Both the position numbers and the translations under genes were made by a program. From positions 1-38,201 of the forward strand of contig CAKZMZ010000406.1 of NCBI GenBank assembly GCA_937129345.1: DNA of 38,201 nucleotides, read 5' to 3'. Origin of the DNA: an uncultured Thalassovita sp. GTDB taxonomy: Bacteria > Bacteroidota > Bacteroidia > Cytophagales > Flammeovirgaceae. Shown one piece after another: positions 1 through 8,272 of the stretch (the first letter of the stretch is position 1; each line of letters opens with the position of its first letter). Below the pieces are notes generated by a model that was given only the letters and a program-made list of their open reading frames with translations, did no database searches and was not told where the DNA came from.

Positions 1-179
1 CGCGTTTCAGCCTGCCAACGGTAGTCAGCTGCTTCACTAGAAGACAGGTAATACCTGCCTAATGCATGCGCTTCCCCATAAAATTCGCTTTGCCACTTTG
101 TGGACTGTTCTTGTGCCCAAGTTGTAACTATTGAGCACGACACCAATAAGCAAGTGGCAATACCTTTCCCTGTAATCAT
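1..179 (-). CDS. Secreted protein, N-terminal fragment (cut by window edge)
   Basis: An open frame starts with ATG at 179 and runs off the left edge after about 59 codons. It opens with a short basic start, a hydrophobic stretch and a likely signal-peptidase I site after about residue 22 (WAQ before EQS), so the product should reach the periplasm or outer membrane. The start lies 3 bases after the stop of the LolA-like gene, so the two are almost certainly co-transcribed with the upstream MMPL transporter. In operons of this type the third gene is often an outer-membrane protein, but too little is present to assign a family. The signal peptide is seen; the outer-membrane role is inference. 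Confidence 0.7.
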   Translation of the reverse strand, partial: MITGKGIATCLLVSCSIVTTWAQEQSTKWQSEFYGEAHALGRYYLSSSEAADYRWQAET

Positions 180-182
180 GGT

Positions 183-968
183 TTACTGCGTTTCCAAATA
201 GGTTTTTGAAAACATCTGCTCATCTACACCTTGGTTGATGGCAAAATCGCTGTAGGCTACTTTGGTAAGATTGCCCGTTTGCTTATTTTCCACTTCCACG
301 CGATACGCACGGAAAAAACCCGAATCGCCAACTGGCTTAATGTCATAGGCTTTGTAAATTTTGAGTAATTGGCCTTTTTCATCGTAAAAATCAGTACGAA
401 GCATGAGGTGCGTTTCTTGATCTATCCAAAGTTGGCGTTTGCTGTATTGCGTGCGAGTGCCCTGCTTAGGCACTGCTTCAATGTGATAAGCGGCCCTGCC
501 TTCCACATTCTCTTCGCCTAGCATTTTATATTCATACTCGTCCAAAGGTTCTGAAAGATAGGTAGAGAGATCTTCGTAGGTCATTTCTGTACCCATAAAC
601 CTATCAGAACGCTTACTTGCAGAAATACGCTTGCTTATGCGTAAAGCAGGAAGAAAAAGCCATTGATCGTCTTGCCTTTTACTGTGCTGCAAAGTAAGTG
701 TAGCCGTACCTGCTACATCTTGCGGTGCGGTAAACTCTAAGAGCAAATTGTAAGTTTGGGCAGCGTCATTATTGCAAGATATGTGCTGTTGCAAAGTTCG
801 GGTTTGGCTGCGCCCTGTTTTGCTGATATTGGTATAAGTGATGATACCTCTTAAATCTTTAATGGCCGTGGCCTTGCGGTAAAGCTGCATCACCTCCAAG
901 GCACTGGGAGAAGTAAAGCCAAAAAGAAAAGGGAGTATTAAAAGATAAAAAGCGCGTATTCGATTCAT
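183..968 (-). CDS. LolA-like outer-membrane lipoprotein-sorting protein
   Basis: A 261-residue secreted protein with a signal peptide over about residues 1-23. The family signature is clear: DQWLFLPALR at 101-110, then a basic RISASKRS stretch and FMGTEMTYEDL at 124-134, as in the LolA-like family (PF17131) that accompanies MMPL exporters. The likely role is a periplasmic carrier that takes a lipid or lipoprotein from the inner-membrane transporter. It lies 185 bases downstream of the MMPL gene and 3 bases upstream of the next secreted protein, so an operon is likely. The cargo cannot be told from the sequence. It is not the housekeeping LolA of the LolCDE system, which is shorter and lacks this signature. 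Confidence 0.85.
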   Translation of the reverse strand: MNRIRAFYLLILPFLFGFTSPSALEVMQLYRKATAIKDLRGIITYTNISKTGRSQTRTLQQHISCNNDAAQTYNLLLEFTAPQDVAGTATLTLQHSKRQDDQWLFLPALRISKRISASKRSDRFMGTEMTYEDLSTYLSEPLDEYEYKMLGEENVEGRAAYHIEAVPKQGTRTQYSKRQLWIDQETHLMLRTDFYDEKGQLLKIYKAYDIKPVGDSGFFRAYRVEVENKQTGNLTKVAYSDFAINQGVDEQMFSKTYLETQ

Positions 969-1006
969 TTCTGTTCTAATTAAAAAGTGAATGATGATTT
1001 AAAACA

Positions 1007-1035
1007 GACCTGTGATCTCGTGTATTCCACAGGTC
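1007..1035. repeat. Intercistronic inverted repeat
   Basis: GACCTGTG (1007-1014) and CACAGGTC (1028-1035) form a perfect 8-bp stem with a 13-base loop between the MMPL and LolA-like genes. On the minus strand it is followed only by TGTTTTAAA, so it would be a weak terminator at best. It may lower expression of the distal genes or protect an mRNA end (inference). Confidence 0.5.
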
Positions 1036-1153
1036 ATATCTGTAAAAAATTTTGATTGAGTCAGAGAAATACTCGATTCAATTGTGCCCTACATCCTATT
1101 TAAAAGCTAGTTTTGATTAGACACCACCCTACTACATAATTTTACTTTCGCTT

Positions 1154-3409
1154 CTAGCCTGCCGCCACTGCACGGTGCAATGGCCGATACAAAACCAAAG
1201 GATAGAGCAATAGTGTGTTCAGGAAAATAAGCAACATAGAGAAAGCCAACAACCAGCCGAAGTGCTGCACGGGCAAAAAGCCAGAAAAAGAAAGCACGCT
1301 AAAGCCTACAATGTTGGAAACCGCATCATAAGCAATGGCCCTACCTGTATGCATGCTCGTATATTCAAGGGCTTCATCGGGCATGAGGCGTTTGCGTATG
1401 CGGTAATAGCCTACTAAGTAATGCACGGCAAAGTCGATTCCTATGCCTACTACCATAGCAGTAAGTAAAGAGGTGCTGATGCCCAAACGAATGCCTATGA
1501 GGCCCATCAACCCAAATACCATTAATAAAGAAATGGCAATAGGTAAAAGGGTGAGCAAGCTTTTGGTAGCTGATCGAAAAACCACCAAACAGGTAAGGCC
1601 CACAATAAACAATGCCAATAATATATTTTCAATCTTCCCTTTTACAATGTACTTGCCTAAGGCTATACGATGCATCACATCCCCACCAAAAAGCAGGGCT
1701 TCACCTTCTTTTTCAAAAAAACGGGGCGCTTCCTGCTGTATTTGTTCGTACAACGCCTGATGCACTTCTGGGTCCGATGATTTGAGAAACACTTGGATTT
1801 TTGCCCGCATATCATCTTCTGTGCGCAAGGCAAAAACCTCACCCGGAGTGGCAGACATCTCGTGCAGCATTAAATATTGCGCTATTTCACTATTGGTAGG
1901 GCTTTTCCATTTTGCATCATTTAGCGTCTTGCCCAAGTGTTCCACTACATCTCGGTATGAATTGGTGCTGCCAACGCCGGGGAGCGTACCCAAAAAATCT
2001 TGAAAAGCAGCCATATCCTCAAAAAATACAGCATCTTTGATACCACCATAGGCAGTGGCATCCACCACAATATCCATTACTCTAACGCCGCCGAGTTGCT
2101 CGTTGAATGTTTCTGCTGCTACGCGTCCAGCATGCTCTTTGGGGAAAAATCGCAAATAATCATCGCCAATATTTATTTGCATTGAAAAATACACACAAGC
2201 AGGGAGTATGAGTAAGTAAATACCCGCTACGACCAATCGCTGCTGTTGTACCCAACGGGTAATAAGTTGCAAAGGCCGTACAATCCATCCTTCTTGGTAT
2301 TCTGTACTTTTAGGAGGGCGTAGCAAAGCACAAGCGGCAGGCAGAAAGGTAAGGCAAATAAAAGTAGCTATCAAAAACCCAACTGCCCCAATGATGCCGA
2401 ACTCCCTTAAAGAGGTAATATTGAAAATAAGTAAACTAGCAGAACCCAAAGAGGAAGTCACCCCTGTAATGAGAATAGGCATACCCATTTTTTCTAAGGT
2501 AAGCCTAGAAAGCTCGCGGCCTGAATCAGCAGCTTTGGCCAGTCTGTAATAGGCATTCATAAAGTGGATACCGTATGAAGAGGCCACGGCTACCATGATC
2601 ACGGGCAAAGCATTAGATACCACGGTTACGGGCAATCCTATATAACCCATAAAGCCCATGGTCCAAATAATACTCATGATCACCATGCCTACGGGCAATA
2701 GTACGCCTTCTATCCTACGGAAACACAGATAAAAGCCTACAAAAATCAGTACAATAGCTATGGGTATAAAGGTGCGGGAATCTGCACTGATGCCTCGCTG
2801 CACATCTTCTACCAATACAGGCGCTCCGGTAATATGAATTTTTTCATCTCCTTGGTACTTTTCCGACAACTCCGTAAGGGCATCATAGACTACGCCGCCT
2901 TCAAAGCCTTCCGCAAGTGGTGCCGCAATTACGGCCAACTTTCCGCCTTTACTCACGAGCCTTCCGTTCACAAGCGGATTACCCTCTACATCGGCCTGTA
3001 ATTGCAGCCACTCCTGTTGTTGCTGGGGCAGCTCATCTAGGAAACCGCCCGTTTCAAGTCCCCAATCACGATTGCTTATGTTGCGCAAAGTTGCCAAACT
3101 AAGCACCTCATCAGGCATTACCCCCGGGAGATTGGCCAACTCTTCTGAGAGACTTATGATTTTTTTTGCAATTTCGGGCCGAAAGCAGTTTTCTGATTCA
3201 ATTCCTATCAATACTATACTGCGCTCTCCAAAGTGTTGCTTAGCAGCCTCAACTCCTTGGTTTATAGGGTCATCTTTAGGGAGCTCACCCGAAAAGCTAT
3301 TTCGCTTTTCTAGTTTAGGAATGCCCAATCCTAGAACAACTGTAAACACCAAGCATAAGAATAATAGGGTCTTAGGGTGAGTAAAACTAAAGCTTAACAA
3401 TTTTTGCAT
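1154..3409 (-). CDS. RND/MMPL-family exporter
   Basis: A 751-residue inner-membrane transporter of the MMPL branch of the RND superfamily (COG1033, the hopanoid-exporter-like group). It has the duplicated layout: a first transmembrane helix near 10-30, a periplasmic domain to about 210, a helix bundle at about 212-370, a further helix near 395-412, a second periplasmic domain, and a final bundle at about 605-745. The length is normal for single-protein MMPL exporters that work without a membrane-fusion partner. It leads an operon with a LolA-like carrier and a secreted protein, which suggests movement of a lipid or lipoprotein from inner to outer membrane. The family is firm; the substrate is unknown. 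Confidence 0.9.
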   Translation of the reverse strand: MQKLLSFSFTHPKTLLFLCLVFTVVLGLGIPKLEKRNSFSGELPKDDPINQGVEAAKQHFGERSIVLIGIESENCFRPEIAKKIISLSEELANLPGVMPDEVLSLATLRNISNRDWGLETGGFLDELPQQQQEWLQLQADVEGNPLVNGRLVSKGGKLAVIAAPLAEGFEGGVVYDALTELSEKYQGDEKIHITGAPVLVEDVQRGISADSRTFIPIAIVLIFVGFYLCFRRIEGVLLPVGMVIMSIIWTMGFMGYIGLPVTVVSNALPVIMVAVASSYGIHFMNAYYRLAKAADSGRELSRLTLEKMGMPILITGVTSSLGSASLLIFNITSLREFGIIGAVGFLIATFICLTFLPAACALLRPPKSTEYQEGWIVRPLQLITRWVQQQRLVVAGIYLLILPACVYFSMQINIGDDYLRFFPKEHAGRVAAETFNEQLGGVRVMDIVVDATAYGGIKDAVFFEDMAAFQDFLGTLPGVGSTNSYRDVVEHLGKTLNDAKWKSPTNSEIAQYLMLHEMSATPGEVFALRTEDDMRAKIQVFLKSSDPEVHQALYEQIQQEAPRFFEKEGEALLFGGDVMHRIALGKYIVKGKIENILLALFIVGLTCLVVFRSATKSLLTLLPIAISLLMVFGLMGLIGIRLGISTSLLTAMVVGIGIDFAVHYLVGYYRIRKRLMPDEALEYTSMHTGRAIAYDAVSNIVGFSVLSFSGFLPVQHFGWLLAFSMLLIFLNTLLLYPLVLYRPLHRAVAAG

Positions 3410-3557
3410 GGCTAAAAATTTCTATCTGAAAAATGAGTATATCGAAAAAATGGAGTAAGAATAAGCAGTTTGGAAACTGTTGCTTATGCTGAAGGAAGTG
3501 TTGAAACCTTTGCAACAAACAACGCTAACAAAGAAAATGTACTTAGAGCATTGAGAG

Positions 3558-3579
3558 ACTACCCTTTTGGGTAGTTTTT
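3558..3579 (+). terminator. Rho-independent terminator-like hairpin (plus strand)
   Basis: ACTACCC, loop TTTT, GGGTAGT and then TTTT form a compact 7-bp hairpin with a U tract on the plus strand. No annotated plus-strand gene precedes it. Either it ends a short unannotated transcript from 3410-3557, or it is fortuitous. Confidence 0.4.
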
Positions 3580-3691
3580 AGCTTAATTGGTGAGATGCAT
3601 CAAAGAAAAAGTCCATTTATAGGCCAAAAAGGGAATTTTTTAAGGTCAATCAGATAATTATTGGGGTTGAGAAGCTGCCAAAAAGACAATG

Positions 3692-4312
3692 CTAAACCAC
3701 TCTTTTAGCAACTTTATTTGACAGGAGAAAACTTAAGCGCAATTGCAGATTCATCGGTTTTTCTTGCAGGTGTTCTGTAAAATAAATCAAGCCTTCTTTT
3801 TTGGGGTTTAATTCAGCTAATTCATTTTTGCCAAATCGTGCTTCTTTACGGAAACCGAGGTCGTATTTTTGTAAGACAGCGCGATTTAAACCTAAATTAG
3901 CCAGAAATTTGATCAGTAATTTTCTGTCAACCACTGTCAATTTCAGATTCTTTATATCGCTTGCTGCACTTAATTTACTAAGCCCATTTTTTAGTATAAT
4001 GCCTGTAATCAAAAAGTATAAATCTGTTTTTTTACTTTTATCGAACAACCAGCCTTGTTTCAACTCTTGCTCCTTATTAAAATAGGAAAGTTCAAAAGTA
4101 AAGGTGGGCAAATCTCTATTGAGATAATGGATTTGAGCTTTTTCGTCTATATAGTAGAAAGTCTCTCCTTTTTCATAAATGAGGTCAATGCCTTGCAATT
4201 GCATAGATTTTTCTTCGATCCGTTGTAACGGATATTGCTTTTCTTTATAAAAGGCATCTAGATATTGCGCCAAAATTTTTTCTGCGGCCATATCTCGATC
4301 AAAAGAATGCAT
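3692..4312 (-). CDS. Hypothetical protein with PD-(D/E)xK nuclease-like motif
   Basis: A 206-residue soluble protein with no signal peptide. Residues 41-58 read as a beta hairpin carrying GID (Asp43) and, after a short strand, IDEKA (Asp56-Glu57-Lys58). This spacing fits the Asp ... (D/E)xK metal site of the PD-(D/E)xK nuclease fold. A conserved-looking GWLFD stretch follows at 87-91, and a basic C-terminal half holds GLNRAVLQKYDLGFRKEARFG. I recall similar uncharacterised proteins in other bacteria but cannot name a family. It stands alone with no methylase or toxin partner, so a restriction role is not supported. The motif is seen; the nuclease fold is inference. Confidence 0.6.
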   Translation of the reverse strand: MHSFDRDMAAEKILAQYLDAFYKEKQYPLQRIEEKSMQLQGIDLIYEKGETFYYIDEKAQIHYLNRDLPTFTFELSYFNKEQELKQGWLFDKSKKTDLYFLITGIILKNGLSKLSAASDIKNLKLTVVDRKLLIKFLANLGLNRAVLQKYDLGFRKEARFGKNELAELNPKKEGLIYFTEHLQEKPMNLQLRLSFLLSNKVAKRVV

Positions 4313-4409
4313 AAATCTCTAGCAATTTCAAGTACTCAATTTACAAAACTCAATGAGCTATAGATAGCCTCAAAGCTATGCTATGCTGAATTTAGCAATG
4401 ATACATTCA

Positions 4410-4442
4410 AAAAAAAAGCATCTGCTTTATACAGATGCTTTT
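4410..4442 (-). terminator. Terminator after the 31-codon ORF
   Basis: AAAAGCATCTG (4414-4424) pairs perfectly over 11 bp with CAGATGCTTTT (4432-4442), with a 7-base loop. Read on the minus strand the stem is followed by a long U tract (the A run at 4408-4417). It ends transcription coming from the small ORF and isomerase side, before the hypothetical gene at 3692-4312. Confidence 0.8.
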
Positions 4443-4471
4443 CGCCCAATCAAAAAAATCAAGACAAACAA

Positions 4472-4567
4472 TCAGTTTTTATAAATTCTGATTACTTGTT
4501 CTAGTTGATGAGAATAAACCCTTTTGAAAGTATCTTTTTTTGCAGCGGGATTTTTTCTGTTTTCCAT
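4472..4567 (-). CDS. Possible 31-residue peptide
   Basis: ATG at 4567 opens a 31-codon frame ending in TGA at 4472-4474. The product is strongly basic (MENRKNPAAKKDTF at the start, QLEQVIRIYKN at the end) and reads like a helical peptide. The leader before the ATG is the A/T-rich AAATTTTTTAAACT, usual for this phylum. It sits 30 bases before a strong terminator, with a plausible -7 box at 4665-4672, so it may form its own transcript of about 245 bases. It resembles no family I can name. It could be a real small protein, the coding part of a regulatory RNA, or chance. Confidence 0.4.
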   Translation of the reverse strand: MENRKNPAAKKDTFKRVYSHQLEQVIRIYKN

Positions 4568-4577
4568 AGTTTAAAAA

Positions 4578-4616
4578 ATTTGGGCGTATAAAAATTTCCT
4601 TTTTGGATGCCCAAAT
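4578..4616 (-). promoter_or_regulatory. Inverted repeat in the leader of the 31-codon ORF
   Basis: ATTTGGGC (4578-4585) and GCCCAAAT (4609-4616) are a perfect 8-bp inverted repeat with a 23-base loop. On the minus-strand RNA the hairpin ends 10 bases before the ATG of the small ORF, a position where it could block or present the translation start. Function is inference. Confidence 0.4.
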
Positions 4617-4664
4617 CTCTATGGAATCTTTTAATTTTTTTTTGCTGAAACGCCCATTTTATTT

Positions 4665-4672
4665 CAAATGTA
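4665..4672 (-). promoter_or_regulatory. Candidate -7 box (TACATTTG)
   Basis: On the minus strand this reads TACATTTG, an exact match to the Bacteroidota -7 consensus TAnnTTTG. No good -33 TTTG lies 19-21 bases upstream, so support is partial. It would start RNA near 4658, in front of the hairpin and the 31-codon ORF. Confidence 0.35.
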
Positions 4673-4718
4673 ACTTTTCCAGCAAATTTTTATAAAAATC
4701 TATGGCAAAATAAATTGA

Positions 4719-5648
4719 TTAAGCACTAAAATCATCTACTTTGGCATAGGCTTCTATTACTGCCATATCACCTTCTTTTCCCGATTTAGAGTTGCCATGC
4801 TCCATGCCTAAAATTCCATCAAACCCTTTTTCGTGGATGTGCTTAAAGATATTTTTATAATTGATTTCGCCAGTCGTAGGCTCTTTTCTCCCAGGATTGT
4901 CCCCAATTTGAAAATATGCCACCTCATCCCAAGCTTGTTCTATATTAGGAATGATATTGCCCTCAGTGATCTGCTGATGGTAAATATCGAATAGAATCTT
5001 GCAGGCAGGGCTGTTAACGGCACGGCAAACCTCGTAAGCCTGAGGTATTTTAGACAAAAACATGCCAGGGTGGTTAAAAAAGTTGAGCGGTTCTAAAACC
5101 ATGACCAAACCTTCGGGCTCTAAAATCTCGCTTGCCCTTCTTAAAGCATTTACCACATTGGCGGTTTGGTAGCCCATGTCTTTCCTTAGGTCCACATAGC
5201 CCGGGACCACGGTCATCCACTTGGCATTTACGCGTTTAGCCACTTCTACAGAGGTTTTTATATCACCGAGAAATTCATCCAATTTGTCCTTATCACCACT
5301 TGTAAGGTTTGGCTCATTCCAGTAAATATTGTGTGCCACAAATACACCCATCTGCATTCCACTTGCATCCATTTGCTTGGCAATTTTCTCTTGCATACTT
5401 ACATCTCGCTTTTTCATGCCATTATCTTCCATAGCTGTAAAGCCCATATCTGCCATAAACTTAAGCTGATCGATCAGATCATCGCCAGCTGCATTTTTAA
5501 ACATACCGAAATGTGGAGCGTATTTCAACTTAAAATCATGTTTGCCGGCCGAGGCCTTTCTCGTTGCCTTGCCAAACAAATTGCTTCCGGTTATACCAAC
5601 TGTTGCGGCACTAAGGGTGCTGTTCTTAATAAATTTTCTTCTATCCAT
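4719..5648 (-). CDS. Sugar phosphate isomerase/epimerase, TIM barrel (hydroxypyruvate isomerase-like)
   Basis: A 309-residue protein of the AP-endonuclease-2-like TIM-barrel family (PF01261), closest in style to hydroxypyruvate isomerases. Expected metal and catalytic residues are visible: Glu186 in LEPLNF, Asp221 and His224 in LFDIYHQQ, and Glu283 in GMEHGNS. The N terminus MDRRKFIKNS followed by a small-residue hydrophobic stretch is a twin-arginine (Tat) signal, so it is probably exported folded. Many Bacteroidota carry Tat-exported members of this family that act on sugars or inositols. It is monocistronic here. The exact substrate cannot be inferred. Confidence 0.85.
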   Translation of the reverse strand: MDRRKFIKNSTLSAATVGITGSNLFGKATRKASAGKHDFKLKYAPHFGMFKNAAGDDLIDQLKFMADMGFTAMEDNGMKKRDVSMQEKIAKQMDASGMQMGVFVAHNIYWNEPNLTSGDKDKLDEFLGDIKTSVEVAKRVNAKWMTVVPGYVDLRKDMGYQTANVVNALRRASEILEPEGLVMVLEPLNFFNHPGMFLSKIPQAYEVCRAVNSPACKILFDIYHQQITEGNIIPNIEQAWDEVAYFQIGDNPGRKEPTTGEINYKNIFKHIHEKGFDGILGMEHGNSKSGKEGDMAVIEAYAKVDDFSA

Positions 5649-5872
5649 AGTTACTATTTTTAAGTTGCTTTCTATTAATCCTCAATTTATTAAAATACCG
5701 GATAATTTAAGATATACCTGATTTTAAAACCCAAAAAACCTTTGCCAATCAAGATTAATTTTAGATGAAAGTCGTATGGAGCAAATACCGCAAAAAATAC
5801 CCAACTAGCTTTATTGCCGAATCATTTAGAAATGACTGAAAAAATCGCTTGTTTTGAAAAAAATATACAAAC

Positions 5873-6847
5873 ATGAAAACAGTCATTTTTAAAAAACCGG
5901 GCATCCCTAAAGAAGCCCTTGAGATTATTGAAAACGCCAAATTACCCACACTAAAAGAGGGACAGGTAAAAGTTAAAGTAATAGCCGCCAACATTAACCC
6001 TTCAGATATAATGTTTATACAAGGCCTTTATGGCTTAAGGCCACAACTCCCCTCGCCAGCTGGTTTTGAGGGCGTAGGTATTGTAGAAGAAGTGAGCGAA
6101 GGCGTACAAATAAAAAAGGGCACAAAAGTAAGTTTTGCCTCAATTGGCGCTTGGGCAGAATATGCCATAACAGAAGAAGCCTCTCTCATTCCGATTCCTC
6201 CAAACATACCTGATGAAGTAGCTGCCCAACTGTTTGTAAATCCCTTTACGGCTTTTGCACTATTGCACGAAGCAAATCTAGGTGAAGATGACTTTTTACT
6301 ACTCACCGCGGGTGGTTCTACTTTTAGCCAATTGGTGATACAACTTGCTGCAAAACAAGGCATCAAAACCATTTGTACCGTTAGGCGAGATACACAAATA
6401 GCGCAACTAAAAGAACTTGGTGCCCACGCTGTAATCAATACAGAAAAAGACGACCTTATAAAAAGTGTAATGGCCCTTACCGAGAAAAAAGGCGCTAAAG
6501 TTTGCATGGATGCAGTAGGAGGCAAACTTGCTGGCGAGGCATTGCATTGTTTGGCCAAAGGTGGTAAAATGCTGGTTTATGGCATGTTAAGCTTACAAGA
6601 AAGTACTTTACACAATGGCATCATGATATTTAAAAACTTAAAAGTAGAAGGTTTTTGGCTAACCACCTGGCTTAAATACACAGATTCAAATGTAGTTAAA
6701 AAGGTTGCCCAAGATGTAATTACAGCTTTTAGCAAAAAAGAACTTAAGGTTTTTATAGAAAAAGAATACAGCTTAGATGAAATAAAGCAAGCCGTACAGC
6801 ATGCCGATAGCGAAGGCAGAAAAGGTAAAATCATCGTAAAAGTATAA
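5873..6847 (+). CDS. Medium-chain NAD(P)H oxidoreductase (quinone/enoyl reductase type)
   Basis: A 324-residue protein of the zinc-free medium-chain dehydrogenase/reductase family. An N-terminal GroES-like domain carries NPSD (42-45) and the PAGFEGVG segment (62-69). A Rossmann domain follows with TAGGST (145-150) and Arg171-Arg172 after the second strand, which favours NADPH. No catalytic or structural zinc cysteines are present. The NPSDIMFIQG motif resembles the enoyl-thioester-reductase (MECR-like) branch, so the substrate may be a quinone or a 2-enoyl thioester. The preceding 220 bases separate it from the divergent isomerase. The family is firm; the substrate is uncertain. Confidence 0.85.
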   Translation: MKTVIFKKPGIPKEALEIIENAKLPTLKEGQVKVKVIAANINPSDIMFIQGLYGLRPQLPSPAGFEGVGIVEEVSEGVQIKKGTKVSFASIGAWAEYAITEEASLIPIPPNIPDEVAAQLFVNPFTAFALLHEANLGEDDFLLLTAGGSTFSQLVIQLAAKQGIKTICTVRRDTQIAQLKELGAHAVINTEKDDLIKSVMALTEKKGAKVCMDAVGGKLAGEALHCLAKGGKMLVYGMLSLQESTLHNGIMIFKNLKVEGFWLTTWLKYTDSNVVKKVAQDVITAFSKKELKVFIEKEYSLDEIKQAVQHADSEGRKGKIIVKV

Positions 6848-6918
6848 GATTGCCCAACGCTAAATCTAGATTCCAAAAGGCTGGCTTGTTATTAAACATT
6901 TTAATAAAGTTTACTTAA

Positions 6919-7809
6919 TTGAAACTTACAAACCAACAAAAGAAATACATAAAGCTTGCGCTTAAGCTTAGCGTAACGGGGCTAGCGCTTTATTATGTTT
7001 TCAAAAAAGTTGCCTTTAAAGAAATTGTAGAGGTCATTTCTTTTGTAAATCCTTTTTGGTTGATTGCCAGCTTTTTGATTTTCAATGTATCTAAAATAGT
7101 GGCATCGTTTAGGCTCAGGCATTTTTACGAAGCTTGCGGAGTTCCACTAGAGACTGTTTATAATATAAAACTGCATTATTTAGGCGCTTTTTATAACTTA
7201 TTTTTACCTGGCAGCATTGGAGGCGATGGCTATAAAGTGTATTTGCTTAAAAAATCTCATGATGTAAAAACCAAGCACTTGATCAGCGGCACGCTACTAG
7301 ACAGGATCAATGGTTTGGCCATTTTATTTCTGTTAACCTGCATTTTTGTGTATTTCAGTGCATTTGCCATAGAATTCCCTTGGCTTAAGTGGCTAGCCAT
7401 TGCAGGCGGTATTTTGGTTTTGCCTATTTTCTATATTTTTTGCTTACTGATATTCCCCATTTTCCAGAAAAAGTTTTTTGTAGCCTTGTATTTATCTACA
7501 GGCGTTCAATTGTTACAGGTTGGATGCGCGATAACCTTACTTTTCTCTTTGGGCATTTTCAGCAGTTTAATGGATTACCTCACTTTGTTCGAGGTTTCTT
7601 CGGTAGTGGCGGTGCTACCTTTTACAGCCGGTGGGGTCGGTGCTAGAGAACTCGTTTTCTTGTATGGCACTCAATATTTAACTATTGAAGAGGCTAGCGC
7701 GGTGGCTTTTGCACTGCTCTACTTTGCCATAACTGCGCTTACGGCTCTACTCGGAATCTTGTTTTCTTACAAAATAGATAAAGTAGAAACCGTAAATGCC
7801 AAAAGCTGA
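6919..7809 (+). CDS. LPG-synthase-type membrane protein (UPF0104, flippase-like)
   Basis: A 296-residue polytopic membrane protein of the lysylphosphatidylglycerol synthase transmembrane family (PF03706). The signature LPGSIGGDGYK is at 96-106, and later helices include the conserved TAGGVGARE segment. It lacks the C-terminal aminoacyl-transferase domain of MprF, so on its own it more likely moves or accommodates a lipid-linked substrate. The start is TTG at 6919, since no in-frame ATG lies nearby and the N-terminal basic helix fits the family. It lies 71 bases after the oxidoreductase gene and may share its transcript. The YfhO-family gene downstream is separated by a small-RNA unit. Confidence 0.8.
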   Translation: MKLTNQQKKYIKLALKLSVTGLALYYVFKKVAFKEIVEVISFVNPFWLIASFLIFNVSKIVASFRLRHFYEACGVPLETVYNIKLHYLGAFYNLFLPGSIGGDGYKVYLLKKSHDVKTKHLISGTLLDRINGLAILFLLTCIFVYFSAFAIEFPWLKWLAIAGGILVLPIFYIFCLLIFPIFQKKFFVALYLSTGVQLLQVGCAITLLFSLGIFSSLMDYLTLFEVSSVVAVLPFTAGGVGARELVFLYGTQYLTIEEASAVAFALLYFAITALTALLGILFSYKIDKVETVNAKS

Positions 7810-7894
7810 AAAGTATTTATCGAAAGTATTTATCCATATATCGAAAGATTGACAATGTAAATCGATATAAAAAAAATTGAATCGAATTGCTATC

Positions 7895-8019
7895 TATATT
7901 TGTCCTATATCAAAATGGAATACTTATCCATTGTGATTTAAGTAGGATATTTTAAGGATTATTTGGTTTAATTGTTAAAGCTAAGAGCTCACTCCGATTC
8001 GGGGTGAGTTCTTTTTTTT
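7895..8019 (+). ncRNA. Candidate small RNA, copy 1 (paired with 17064-17157)
   Basis: The 43 bases at 7937-7979 (TTTAAGTAGGATATTTTAAG through to GTTAAA) are identical to the reverse complement of 17105-17147. Just after comes a 12-bp terminator stem, GAGCTCACTCCG (7985-7996) with CGGGGTGAGTTC (8000-8011), then eight T. A -7 box TATATTTG (7895-7902) would start RNA near 7908, giving about 110 bases. The core has stops in all plus frames. Copy 2 keeps the core exactly, and its hairpin keeps the GAGCTCA start and GGTTC end while the middle differs but still pairs. This looks like a paralogous small-RNA pair. I cannot match it to a named family. Confidence 0.65.
7985..8019 (+). terminator. Terminator of small RNA copy 1
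   Basis: A 12-bp stem (two G-U pairs), a 3-base loop ATT and eight consecutive T. It also separates the membrane-protein gene from the YfhO-family gene. Confidence 0.9.
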
Positions 8020-8218
8020 GCTCACACCCAACACTTACAAAGTCTTAATTCTACATCTTGATCAAAAACAGGAACTCTGCCCTCTACTTTTCTTTAAAAG
8101 AAATTTAAACCGACGTTTTTGCGGGAGATATCTGTTCAACTGCTTCTTTCTACCTTATATAGCCATTTCCCACATTTGTTAAATGATGCACTAAAGCTTC
8201 AGATTCATAATTTTTCTA

Positions 8219-8226
8219 TAAATTCG
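8219..8226 (+). promoter_or_regulatory. Candidate -7 box variant (TAAATTCG) before the YfhO-family gene
   Basis: TAAATTCG is followed by CCCCAA, 47 bases before the ATG at 8273. The same ten bases TTCGCCCCAA occur before the GT117 gene (25406-25415), also about 40-50 bases before its ATG. The shared word suggests a promoter of the TAnnTTyG type. No clear -33 element is visible. Confidence 0.35.
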
Positions 8227-8272
8227 CCCCAAGACAAAAGCTTTTTTAGCATTTTCTGAACATTTTTTAGAC

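Noticed and set aside
3486-3554. 22-codon plus-strand frame just before the hairpin at 3558-3579
   Set aside because: No -7 box upstream and no other sign of coding; only the hairpin is reported.
5765-5839. 24-codon plus-strand frame before the oxidoreductase gene
   Set aside because: Reads like a peptide but has no promoter, leader or terminator of its own; too short to support.
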